Origin: RUG11198 sp964600615
GTDB lineage: Bacteria; Bacillota_I; Bacilli_A; RF39; UBA660
NCBI GenBank assembly: GCA_964600615.1
Contig: CAZRJK010000002.1
Coordinates: forward strand, 1-64,000
Direction: 5' to 3'
Length of the DNA: 64,000 bases
Positions within the stretch are counted from its first letter, which is position 1. The number at the start of each line of letters is the position of its first letter. The translations under genes and the position numbers were made by a program. The notes beneath the pieces were generated by a model that had not been told where the DNA came from, ran no database searches, and was given only the letters and a program-made list of their open reading frames with translations. Below are positions 16,501 through 24,994 of the stretch, piece by piece.

Positions 16501-18834
16501 ATGAAATTATTCAAAAAGGATAAAGAGAAGTTTATTGCTCCAAAAGGAGTACAAGATATAATACCAATTAAAAGAATATGGAAAGATGGTATTTTTTTAG
16601 TTGGTAAAAATACATATTCAAAAACTTTTAGATTTACAGATATTAATTATGCAGTAGCAAGTAAAGAAGATAAAGAAGAAATGTTTTTAGATTATAGTGA
16701 AATCTTAAATAGTTTTGATGTGGGTGCTACTACTAAAATATCTATAACTAATAGAAGATTAAATAAAATTGATTTTGAGAAGACTATATTACTTCCTATG
16801 TGTAATGATAATATGGATATTTATAGAAAAGAATATAATAATATGTTATTATCCCAAATTGTAGGTTCTAATGGAATCATACAAGAAAAATATATAACTA
16901 TTACTATCAATAAAAATAGTTTAGATGAAGCAAGAACTTATTTTAGAAGAGTAGGTACAGAATTATCTAATCATTTCTTAAAATTAGGCTCTAAATTTAT
17001 TGAAATGAATGCTGATAATAGGTTAAGACTATATTATGATTTTTATAGAACTGGTGAAGAAAATTATTATGATTTTGATATATTAGTTAATATAAGGAGA
17101 GGGCATAGTTTTAAAGATTATATATGTCCTGATTCAGTTATGCATGATAATGATTATTTCACACTAGGTAATAGATATGGTAGAGTATTATATTTAAAAG
17201 ATTATGCTAATTATGTAAAAGATAATATGATAGCAGAATTAACAGATATAAATAAGAATTTAATTCTAAGTATAGATGTAGTACCTGTTCCTTTAGATGA
17301 AGCAATTAAAGAGGGAGAAAATAGAAGATTAGGAGTTGAGACTAATATAACTAATTGGCAAAGAAGACAAAATGCTAATAATAACTTTAGTGCTATTATT
17401 CCTTATGATTTAGAATTGCAAAGAAATGAAAGTAAAGAGTTTTTGGATGATTTGACTACAAGAGATCAAAGAATGTTTTTAACAGTATTAACAATAGTTC
17501 ATACAGCTAACTCTAAAAAAGAATTAGATGAAGATACAGAAAGTTTATTAATGGTTTGTAGAAAGCATTTATGTCAATTAGGAATCTTAAAATTTCAACA
17601 ATTAGATGGATTAAGTACAGCTATTCCTTTTGGTGTGTGTAATATCAATGCTAAAAGAACATTAATAACAGAATCATTAGCAGTATTGAATCCTTTTAAA
17701 GTACAAGAGGTAAATCATGAAAATGGTATTTATTACGGACAAAATATTATTAGTAAAAATATGATTATTGCTGATAGAAGACAACTGTTAAATGGTAATT
17801 CTTTTATTTTAGGTGTATCTGGTAGTGGTAAATCATTTGCAGCAAAAAATGAAATAGTATCAGTAATGTTAAGAGATAATAATGCTGATGTCATAATAAT
17901 AGATCCTGAAGATGAGTATTCAAGATTAGTTAAAACTTTAAAGGGAGAAGTTATTAATATATCATCTACAAGTGATAATCATATAAATGCTATGGATATG
18001 AATAAAGATTATGGGGATGGTGCTAACCCAATCATATTAAAGTCAGAGTTCCTATTATCTTTATGTGAGCAATTAATAGGTAGTGGTAACTTAGGACCAA
18101 AACAAAAATCTATAATAGATAGATGTACGGCACAAGTATATAGAGTATATCAACAAGGTAATTATATGGGAGTTGCCCCAACATTACAGGATTTTAGAGA
18201 AGAATTATTAAAACAAGAAGAACCTGAAGCAAAAGCACTAGCACTAGATATAGAGTTATTTACTGATGGTAGTTTAAATACTTTTGCTAAAAATACCAAT
18301 GTAAATACTGATAATAGATTAGTTTGTTACAATATATTAGAACTTGGTGATGATTTGAAGCCAATGGGAATGTTAGTAATACTAGATAATATTTTAAATA
18401 GAATTACTAAAAATAGAAGTAAAGGTAAAAATACATATATATTTATAGATGAAATATATTTACTATTCCAACACGAATATGCTGCTAATTTCTTATTTAA
18501 ATTATGGAAAAGAGTAAGAAAGTATGGAGCTTTTTGTACTGGTATAACCCAAAATGTAGATGATTTATTACAATCCCATACAGCAAGGACAATGCTTTCT
18601 AATAGTGAGTTTATTGTTATGTTGAATCAAGCTAGTTCTGATAGATTTGAACTTGCTAAATTACTTAATATTACTGACTTACAAATGAACTATATTACCA
18701 ATGTAGGTGCAGGACAAGGATTAATAAAAATAGGTAATGTATTAGTACCATTTATCAATGAATTTCCAACTAATACTGAATTATATAAATTAATGACTAC
18801 TAAACCTAATGAAAAAATTAAATTTATTATATAA
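16501..18834 (+). CDS. virB4: VirB4/TraE-type conjugation ATPase
   Basis: 777-residue ATPase that energises assembly and operation of the type IV secretion channel. The N-terminal half is the VirB4-specific domain. The C-terminal half is a RecA-like motor with Walker A (GVSGSGKSFAAKNE, about 438-451), IIIDPEDEYS, Walker B (TYIFIDEIYLLF, about 646-657) and the downstream GITQNVDDL motif. Length and motifs are complete, so it is probably active. ATG 16501 lies directly after GAGGTGAAAT. Confidence 0.95.
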   Translation: MKLFKKDKEKFIAPKGVQDIIPIKRIWKDGIFLVGKNTYSKTFRFTDINYAVASKEDKEEMFLDYSEILNSFDVGATTKISITNRRLNKIDFEKTILLPMCNDNMDIYRKEYNNMLLSQIVGSNGIIQEKYITITINKNSLDEARTYFRRVGTELSNHFLKLGSKFIEMNADNRLRLYYDFYRTGEENYYDFDILVNIRRGHSFKDYICPDSVMHDNDYFTLGNRYGRVLYLKDYANYVKDNMIAELTDINKNLILSIDVVPVPLDEAIKEGENRRLGVETNITNWQRRQNANNNFSAIIPYDLELQRNESKEFLDDLTTRDQRMFLTVLTIVHTANSKKELDEDTESLLMVCRKHLCQLGILKFQQLDGLSTAIPFGVCNINAKRTLITESLAVLNPFKVQEVNHENGIYYGQNIISKNMIIADRRQLLNGNSFILGVSGSGKSFAAKNEIVSVMLRDNNADVIIIDPEDEYSRLVKTLKGEVINISSTSDNHINAMDMNKDYGDGANPIILKSEFLLSLCEQLIGSGNLGPKQKSIIDRCTAQVYRVYQQGNYMGVAPTLQDFREELLKQEEPEAKALALDIELFTDGSLNTFAKNTNVNTDNRLVCYNILELGDDLKPMGMLVILDNILNRITKNRSKGKNTYIFIDEIYLLFQHEYAANFLFKLWKRVRKYGAFCTGITQNVDDLLQSHTARTMLSNSEFIVMLNQASSDRFELAKLLNITDLQMNYITNVGAGQGLIKIGNVLVPFINEFPTNTELYKLMTTKPNEKIKFII

Positions 18835-18849
18835 AATAAAATAAATTAG

Positions 18850-18858
18850 TGATATAAT
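18850..18858 (+). promoter_or_regulatory. Extended -10 promoter of the 18886 membrane protein gene
   Basis: TGATATAAT, 27 bases before ATG 18886. Confidence 0.55.
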
Positions 18859-18885
18859 ATAAATTATAGAGGTAGATGGTATGGT

Positions 18886-19374
18886 ATGAGTTTTTGGAGA
18901 AAAATACAAATTAAAATTAGAAATAGATGGAACAATCAAGAGTATAGAAATACACTAAAAGGAATAATTATAGTAATTGGACTTTTATTCATAGATCTTT
19001 TATTTTTTATAGCAAAAAAAACTATTGAAACTAATTCTTATGATAAAATAATTCCATGGTTAAAAATGTTAATATTTAGTACGTCCTATGTCTTTGGAAT
19101 AATATTTGTAATTTCAATAATACCTGGAATTATAACTTATAAATTAAACAAAAAAATGTATCGTGAAAAGTCTATTATGGCGTGGATTCCTATTGTTAAT
19201 ATTTATTTGCTTGGAAAATTAACCATTAATAAAATTGTTGGTATATTACTTATTTTAGGATTAATAATTGTATTTTGTTTTGATGTGCCATTTATAATGT
19301 CTATACTATATGTTATTATTTTGATTGTTATATATATTTATGCAATAATTAAATATATAAAATTAAAAAAATAA
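18886..19374 (+). CDS. Small polytopic membrane protein (162 aa)
   Basis: About four hydrophobic helices: IIIVIGLLFIDLLFFIA, YVFGIIFVISIIPGIIT, VGILLILGLIIVF and ILYVIILIVIYIYAII. A basic N-terminus precedes them. The loop 'EKSIMAWIPIVNIYLLGKL' resembles the 'W.P..N.Y...K' motif of small DUF5684-like membrane proteins. It lies between virB4 and the hydrolase gene with its own promoter, so it is probably accessory. A role in protecting or sensing the membrane is possible but unproven. Confidence 0.6.
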   Translation: MSFWRKIQIKIRNRWNNQEYRNTLKGIIIVIGLLFIDLLFFIAKKTIETNSYDKIIPWLKMLIFSTSYVFGIIFVISIIPGIITYKLNKKMYREKSIMAWIPIVNIYLLGKLTINKIVGILLILGLIIVFCFDVPFIMSILYVIILIVIYIYAIIKYIKLKK

Positions 19375-19380
19375 GGAATA

Positions 19381-19705
19381 ATGAAATAAAAAAATATTCT
19401 AATTATTATAGGAATAATATTGTTGCTTTATTATTTATAGTATATAAAGGATGGTGTTATTTAACTTATGGAACTTAAAATACTTCAAATAAAAACTATA
19501 ACCAATTTATAAAATCGTTTAAAATTCATAATGATAATGATATGAATATTAATAAATATTATGAGTTTACTTTCTAAAATGGAAGTAACAATATAGAAGT
19601 TAATATAAAGTAAATTTTTTTGATAATGCTAGCCTTGTATCAGTAAAAAATACAGATAAAGTTGTTTTAGATCAAATACAAGATTTAATAAAATATAAAT
19701 TTCTT
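19381..19705 (+). pseudogene. Decayed gene for a small secreted or lipoprotein-like product
   Basis: No intact frame, but coding remnants remain in shifting frames. A signal-like hydrophobic stretch (ILIIIGIILLLYYL) is followed, in a second frame, by NYNQFIKSFKIHNDN and KYYEFTF with in-frame TAA codons at several points. After a frameshift comes FDNASLVSVKNTDKVVLDQI. Several stops and at least two frameshifts show long decay rather than one sequencing error. It occupies an accessory slot between virB4 and the hydrolase gene. Confidence 0.5.
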
Positions 19706-19750
19706 AGGAAAAAGCGATCTCGTTTTTTCCTTTTTTTTGTTTAAAGAGGG
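19706..19750 (+). terminator. Terminator abutting the M23 hydrolase ribosome site
   Basis: AGGAAAAAGCG (19706-19716) pairs with CGTTTTTTCCT (19721-19731) around a 4-base loop. Seven more T follow, then AGAGGGTGAT within 10 bases. Confidence 0.7.
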
Positions 19751-21242
19751 TGATATTATTAAAATAAAAGTATTAAATAGAAAAGTTAAGGAATTAGAGC
19801 ATATTAAAGGTGTAAAAGAAAAGGTTAAAGAAGTTAATAACAAACATTATAATAATGTCAATGAGTATGCTGGTAATAAGATAGAAAAAGGTAGTCGTGT
19901 AGTTGCTAATGAAAATGTATATAGAGTTAGTAATATTGGTAATAATTCATTAAAAAATTTTAAGGATAATTATAAAATTACTAAAGATAATATTATAAAA
20001 ACTAAAGATAGTATTGTAAAATTAAAAGGTAAAATAAAATCTAGGAATAAAGGATTTAAAGCAGCAAATAAAATTAAGAAGAAAACTAAAAATAAAGTTG
20101 TAAAGAAAACAACTAATACAATTAAAAATTCGTATAAGATTAAACAGCAAATAAAAAGAATAAGTAAAGGTATTTATAAAAGTATAAAGTTAGCTATTAA
20201 ATCTATAAAAGCGATTATTACAGGTACTAAAGCATTAATAGAATTATTAATAGCAGGTGGTTGGGTAGTTGTATTAATAATTATTATATTATGTATCATA
20301 TCTTTACTTTTTAATTCTATATTTGGAATATTTTATACTAATGAAGGACTAGATAACAGTGTAACTATGAGTAATGTTATATTAACTTTAAATGGAGAAT
20401 TAAATAATAAAATTGATAGCATAAAAAAAGCTAATCCTAATGTAGAATGTAATATTAATTATAATGAGGCTAATTGGAAAGATATATTAATACTGTATTC
20501 CGTAAAACAATCGGGATTAGATAATAATAGTTTTATGGCTGTTTTAGATGATAATAAAATAAATAATATTAAAAAAATATTTTGGGAAATGAATACTATA
20601 TCTTCTAAAATAGAAGAAGTAGAAGTAGGAAAGAAAAAATTAATAATTACAGTTACAGGTAAATCTTTAGATGAAATGATTACTAAATATAACTTAACAA
20701 GTTTAGAGAAAACTAAGGTACAGGAATTATCTAGTAATAAGTATGATTCTTTATGGAATAATGTAATTAGTGGTAGTAATTTATCTATATCTATTAATGA
20801 AGGTAATTATAACTTTCCTGTTGGTGGACTATATACAATAACACAATATTATCATAATGGACATAAAGCTATTGATATTGCATCTAATTATGGAAGTAAT
20901 ATTTATGCTATAAGTGATGGAATAGTATATTTAGTTAAGGGTGGATGCATAGTAGGAGATTTATCTTGTAATGGTAGAGGCGGTAATTATGTTATTATAA
21001 GACATAATGATAATAGATATTATTCTGTTTATATGCATCTTAAAAATTATGTAGTAAAACAAAATGATAAAATAACTAAAGGACAAGTTATTGGATATAT
21101 GGGTAATACTGGTAATGTAGAACCTGTACCTACTAATATTTACTCTACAAATGGTACACATCTACATTTTGTATTATATGATGGAATACCATATCAACAA
21201 GGTGTGGCAATAAATCCTCAAATTATTTTTAAATTTGATTAA
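19737..21242 (+). CDS. Membrane-anchored M23 peptidoglycan hydrolase of the transfer apparatus
   Basis: Layout: a very basic N-terminal region (about 1-165), one membrane helix (GGWVVVLIIIILCIISLLF, about 178-196), a linker domain, then a C-terminal M23/LytM endopeptidase (about 360-495). Zinc-site motifs are HKAIDIA (HxxxD) and THLHF (HxH), with YMHL between. Such hydrolases open the wall for the mating channel (compare Tn916 Orf14). The start is unclear: TTG 19737 lies within the terminator T-tract, whereas the ribosome site GAGGG (19746-19750) points to an unusual ATT at 19755 or 19758. Confidence 0.88.
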   Translation: MFKEGDIIKIKVLNRKVKELEHIKGVKEKVKEVNNKHYNNVNEYAGNKIEKGSRVVANENVYRVSNIGNNSLKNFKDNYKITKDNIIKTKDSIVKLKGKIKSRNKGFKAANKIKKKTKNKVVKKTTNTIKNSYKIKQQIKRISKGIYKSIKLAIKSIKAIITGTKALIELLIAGGWVVVLIIIILCIISLLFNSIFGIFYTNEGLDNSVTMSNVILTLNGELNNKIDSIKKANPNVECNINYNEANWKDILILYSVKQSGLDNNSFMAVLDDNKINNIKKIFWEMNTISSKIEEVEVGKKKLIITVTGKSLDEMITKYNLTSLEKTKVQELSSNKYDSLWNNVISGSNLSISINEGNYNFPVGGLYTITQYYHNGHKAIDIASNYGSNIYAISDGIVYLVKGGCIVGDLSCNGRGGNYVIIRHNDNRYYSVYMHLKNYVVKQNDKITKGQVIGYMGNTGNVEPVPTNIYSTNGTHLHFVLYDGIPYQQGVAINPQIIFKFD

Positions 21243-21364
21243 TTTGTTATTAATTGAAAGTTAATTATTTGCTAAAACTTTATGAAATTTGAGTGCTTTA
21301 TAGCTATGTTTGAATAAAAATTTACTATAAATTAAATAAAAAATAACAATAATATATTATTTTA

Positions 21365-21373
21365 TGGTATAAT
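21365..21373 (+). promoter_or_regulatory. Extended -10 promoter of the LysR gene
   Basis: TG-G-TATAAT, 50 bases before ATG 21423, in the 180-base gap that separates the conjugation genes from the LysR block. Confidence 0.55.
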
Positions 21374-21422
21374 AAATATAATATCTTTTAGATATTAAGA
21401 AGTTATGGAGTAGTGAAGTTAA

Positions 21423-22322
21423 ATGAATGATTTAAGAGGAAATCTATCTCTGTTATATGATTTTTATTTGGTAGGAAAGGAATCAAGTTTTTCAAAAGCG
21501 GCAGAAACTAATCATTTGTCACAATCAAATTTGACAAGAAGTGTAAAAATTTTAGAGGAAACATTAAAATTACAATTGTTTAATCGTGATAATAAAGGAA
21601 CTGAACTAACAAAAGATGGTGAAAGACTATATGGAGAATTAGATCCAATTTTTAATTCTTTAAGCAATAGTATTATTTTAAAACAGAATGTATTAGAAAA
21701 AATTACAGGTAATTTAACTATTGGGACAACTCGAAATATTGCTGATAATAGATTGAATGATTATATATCAGAATTTAATAAAGTATATCCACATGTTAAA
21801 ATTAATATATTAATTGATAGTGCTACAAATTTAAATGAATTTTTAATAGGTCATAAAATAGATGTTTTAATTGATTATTTGCCACATATTAATTATAGTG
21901 AAAAATATGAAGTAAAAGTTGTTGCAATTGGTAATTTTAAAACTAACTTTGCTTGTTCAAAAGAGTTATTTGTCTCAGGAGCTTCGAAAATTAATTCTTT
22001 GGATGATTTACAAAATTACAATTTAGTTGTACCTGGTAGTTCTAGAAGAAGACAATTATTAGATGAAGTAATTCAAATAAATAATACAAATTTAAAAATT
22101 GTTGCTGAAATGCCTGATTCAGAATTAATGGCTAAGTTTATTGTATCGAATGATTGTATTGGATACTTTATTGATGAAGAAATTGAAAAATATAATTTAA
22201 AAAAAATTAATTTGAATATAGATTTACCTTCAAATAATATTGGTTTAATATACTTAAAAAATAATGTAAATTCAAGTGCTAAAAAATTTATTGATTTATT
22301 AATAAATAATTTGGAGAAATAA
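21423..22322 (+). CDS. LysR-family transcriptional regulator
   Basis: 299 residues, the standard length. The N-terminal winged helix-turn-helix spans about residues 8-65 (SFSKAAETNHLSQSNLTRSV, then KILEETLKLQLFNRDNKG). The C-terminal periplasmic-binding-like effector domain runs to the end. LysR proteins usually control an adjacent gene in response to a small metabolite, so the Nudix and Gfo/Idh genes downstream are the likely targets. Its last codons (GGAGAAAT) supply the ribosome site for the Nudix gene, which starts at the next base. Confidence 0.9.
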   Translation: MNDLRGNLSLLYDFYLVGKESSFSKAAETNHLSQSNLTRSVKILEETLKLQLFNRDNKGTELTKDGERLYGELDPIFNSLSNSIILKQNVLEKITGNLTIGTTRNIADNRLNDYISEFNKVYPHVKINILIDSATNLNEFLIGHKIDVLIDYLPHINYSEKYEVKVVAIGNFKTNFACSKELFVSGASKINSLDDLQNYNLVVPGSSRRRQLLDEVIQINNTNLKIVAEMPDSELMAKFIVSNDCIGYFIDEEIEKYNLKKINLNIDLPSNNIGLIYLKNNVNSSAKKFIDLLINNLEK

Positions 22323-22862
22323 ATGAATATTATAAAAGTAATTACAGATGAAGATTTTGGATTAAAAAGTAAAAAAATGAAAAATCCTAGATTAAGAATA
22401 GGTGCTAGAGGAATAATTTTTAATAAAAGTAATAAAATAGCTATTTTATTTAAAGAAAAGAAAAAAGAATATAAATTAATAGGTGGTGGTGTTGAAATAA
22501 ATGAGAAACCTGATTTTGCTTTTTTAAGAGAATCACAGGAAGAAACAGGTTGTTCTGTAAAAATTATTAAAAATTTAGGAACAATTATTGAAGAAAAATC
22601 ACGAGATAATTTTAAACAAATATCTTATGTTTATATTGCAAAAGTGGTAGAAGAAAATAATATATTTAATTATACTGATAAAGAAATTGGAGAAGGTTCT
22701 AAATTGTTATGGTTAGATATAGATGATGCTATAAAAATAATAAATGAGTCAGAAAATAAGCTTTTACCATCTATATATGATGAAAAAATGAGTGTCTATC
22801 ATACAAAATTTATAGTAAGAAGAGATTATGAGATTCTTAAGTATTTTGTTAATAATAGTTAA
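22323..22862 (+). CDS. NUDIX hydrolase
   Basis: A complete Nudix box spans about residues 56-78 (GGVEINEKPDFAFLRESQEE, followed by TG), fitting GX5EX7REUXEEXG. Such enzymes cleave nucleoside diphosphates linked to another group; the substrate cannot be read from the sequence. It is translationally coupled to the LysR gene. The strong terminator at 22854-22889 overlaps its last codons and separates it from the Gfo/Idh gene. Confidence 0.88.
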   Translation: MNIIKVITDEDFGLKSKKMKNPRLRIGARGIIFNKSNKIAILFKEKKKEYKLIGGGVEINEKPDFAFLRESQEETGCSVKIIKNLGTIIEEKSRDNFKQISYVYIAKVVEENNIFNYTDKEIGEGSKLLWLDIDDAIKIINESENKLLPSIYDEKMSVYHTKFIVRRDYEILKYFVNNS

Positions 22863-22889
22863 GTTGTTTAATACTTGACTATTTTTTTT
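22854..22889 (+). terminator. Intrinsic terminator after the Nudix gene
   Basis: AATAGTTAAGT (22854-22864) pairs with ACTTGACTATT (22873-22883), one G-U pair, followed by a run of T. Confidence 0.8.
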
Positions 22890-22927
22890 GTTATCAAAAA
22901 ACTGATAATAGTATAAAAAAAATATAT

Positions 22928-22956
22928 TTTACTTAACTTCTTCTTACTCTTATAAT
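22928..22956 (+). promoter_or_regulatory. Promoter of the Gfo/Idh oxidoreductase gene
   Basis: TTTACT (22928-22933), exactly 17 bases, TATAAT (22951-22956). The start codon lies 34 bases downstream after a GGGAGGGG ribosome site. Confidence 0.6.
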
Positions 22957-22989
22957 AAAATCCATTGAAATTATGGGAGGGGTTTTATT

Positions 22990-24717
22990 ATGAGAAAAAG
23001 GGTTGCATTAGTTGGATTAGGACCTCATGCTAAAAGAATTTATTTAAATTATTTAAAAAGTCATAAAATAACTCTTAAAGTTTTAATTGATTTGAAATCA
23101 AAAGAAAAAGAGGCAAAAAAATATTTAAAAGAAAATGGTTTTAGTAGAACTAAAGTAATATCAATTCCTGATACTAATAAAGATAGTCAATATTTACCTA
23201 AAAATATTAGTTCTAAACTTTATAAAGAGTTAAAAGATTTACAAGTAACACATATAATAATTTCTACAGAGCCTAAGGGTCACAATATGTATATAGATTT
23301 TGCTTTAAAAAATAATATTAATGTTTTAACAGATAAACCAATAACGGTTAATAAAAATATGTTAAATATTCGAAATATAAAAAAGACTAGAAAACAATAT
23401 TATAAATTATTAAAATTATCGGAACAATCAAATTGTATGTGTAAAGTTATGTGCCAAAGACAGTATCATAAAGGATACGAGTATGTAAAAAAATTATTAG
23501 AAGATGTTGTAATCAAATATCAAGTACCTATTACATACATTGATATATATCATTGTGATGGTAATTGGGAAATGTTACATGATTTAGATAAAGAAAATCA
23601 TCCATACAAATATGGATATGGAAAATTATTTCATAGTGGTTACCATTTTATTGACTTGTTAAGTGATTTTTTAAAAATTAATAATAAATTACCTGATTCA
23701 AAAAAAATTAAGAATGGAGAGATTTATACCAATTGTTTTACTCCGAGTGATGAATTGGCTGTTTTTAATATAGAAGATTATAAGAGACTATTTAAGAATC
23801 AAAATATTCCAGATATTTATTATGATTATGATAAAAAAAATATTGATAAATATGGTGAAAAAAATTTTTATGGAATGTTTAAATTTACTAATAAAAGTCA
23901 AAAAACTATTACAAATGTAAATTTAAATCTATTGCATTATGGTTTCTCTCGCAGAGGATGGATACAATCTAGAGATTATTATAAAAAAAATGGGAGAATA
24001 CGACATGAAAGGGTAAATATTCAAGTTGGTACTTTACTTAATATACAAATTCATTCGTATCAGTCAAAAGAAATAAAAGATAGAAAAAAAATTTCTTTTG
24101 AAGAACAGGCAGGAGGGTTGGAACATTTTGATATTGATATATATAGAAATGTAGATATAATTGGAGGAAAACCATTTGAGAGAATAAAACTTGGTGATTT
24201 ATACTCTGCTGAGAAAAAGAAAAATTTTATGGGCTATAATGAATTATCTAGGGAACAATGCCTTAATCATTTTTTTAGTGGCAAGTGTGAAAAATGTGAT
24301 ATAAAAACACAAGCATTATCCATAGAAATTTTATATAGTTGTGCAATGGGATTATACAACTCTTATAAAAAAAGATTTAAAAAAGTTAAAATAAATATGA
24401 ATAATTTTTATGCTTATCCTATTATTATAAAAGATTTATCTTATAAATCAAATTTAAAAAATATCAATGAAAAGAAAAATTTAGAAGATATATTTAAAAT
24501 ATATAAGAAAGATGGATACGAATTTGGTACTGTAATGAATTATTTGAAAAACAAAGATTTAAGAGAAGTATATATGTATGTATACTATGATAAAAAAACA
24601 GCAAGTATGTTATTTTATAAAGAATTTAAAAATAAACTTGCTGCTAGATTATATTTTATATATTTAAAATATATAATTCTTTGTAAAAAATCTTTGAATA
24701 TTTTAAATAATATTTAA
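22990..24717 (+). CDS. Gfo/Idh/MocA-family oxidoreductase, long form
   Basis: The N-terminal Rossmann fold is clear (VALVGLGPHAKRIYLNYL). It is followed by HIIISTEPKGH and the family motif NVLTDKPITVN, with the Lys of DKP in the usual catalytic position. At 575 residues it is well above the 330-400 typical of the family. The C-terminal extension includes a small cysteine group (GKCEKCDIKTQ) and a helical tail. It is probably a sugar or cyclitol dehydrogenase or a related biosynthetic enzyme. With LysR and Nudix it forms the ICE's only obvious metabolic cargo. Confidence 0.8.
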   Translation: MRKRVALVGLGPHAKRIYLNYLKSHKITLKVLIDLKSKEKEAKKYLKENGFSRTKVISIPDTNKDSQYLPKNISSKLYKELKDLQVTHIIISTEPKGHNMYIDFALKNNINVLTDKPITVNKNMLNIRNIKKTRKQYYKLLKLSEQSNCMCKVMCQRQYHKGYEYVKKLLEDVVIKYQVPITYIDIYHCDGNWEMLHDLDKENHPYKYGYGKLFHSGYHFIDLLSDFLKINNKLPDSKKIKNGEIYTNCFTPSDELAVFNIEDYKRLFKNQNIPDIYYDYDKKNIDKYGEKNFYGMFKFTNKSQKTITNVNLNLLHYGFSRRGWIQSRDYYKKNGRIRHERVNIQVGTLLNIQIHSYQSKEIKDRKKISFEEQAGGLEHFDIDIYRNVDIIGGKPFERIKLGDLYSAEKKKNFMGYNELSREQCLNHFFSGKCEKCDIKTQALSIEILYSCAMGLYNSYKKRFKKVKINMNNFYAYPIIIKDLSYKSNLKNINEKKNLEDIFKIYKKDGYEFGTVMNYLKNKDLREVYMYVYYDKKTASMLFYKEFKNKLAARLYFIYLKYIILCKKSLNILNNI

Positions 24718-24830
24718 ACACCTAATAAAGATAGATACGAATTTTTTAACTTTTTATAGAAAAAATTGATACTAAATGAGTACTAATAAAAATGTTTCAT
24801 AATATTTAATACCTGTTATAATATGTTAAA

Positions 24831-24868
24831 ATCGAACTACTTATGTAAGATGGTAGTTTGGTTTTTTT
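24831..24868 (+). terminator. Intrinsic terminator in the leader of the 24995 gene
   Basis: ATCGAACTAC (24831-24840) pairs with GTAGTTTGGT (24853-24862) with two G-U pairs, followed by seven T. A TATAAT lies just upstream, so it could also end a very short leader RNA. Confidence 0.65.
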
Positions 24869-24884
24869 GCTTATAATTTAGGTA

Positions 24885-24913
24885 TTGACAACAATTACTT
24901 TTTAATTTACAAT
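24885..24913 (+). promoter_or_regulatory. Strong promoter of the sigma-like gene at 24995, with overlapping inverted repeat
   Basis: TTGACA (24885-24890), 17 bases, TACAAT (24908-24913). TTACAATAATT (24907-24917) and AATTATTCGTAA (24930-24941) form an inverted repeat with one bulged base that overlaps the -10 box, a likely operator. Confidence 0.75.
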
Positions 24914-24994
24914 AATTGGAAAACATTGGAATTATTCGTAATTTCTCATTTTCTTTATTATTTTAATTAGAAGTGTAAATGAGGGAGCGTATGT

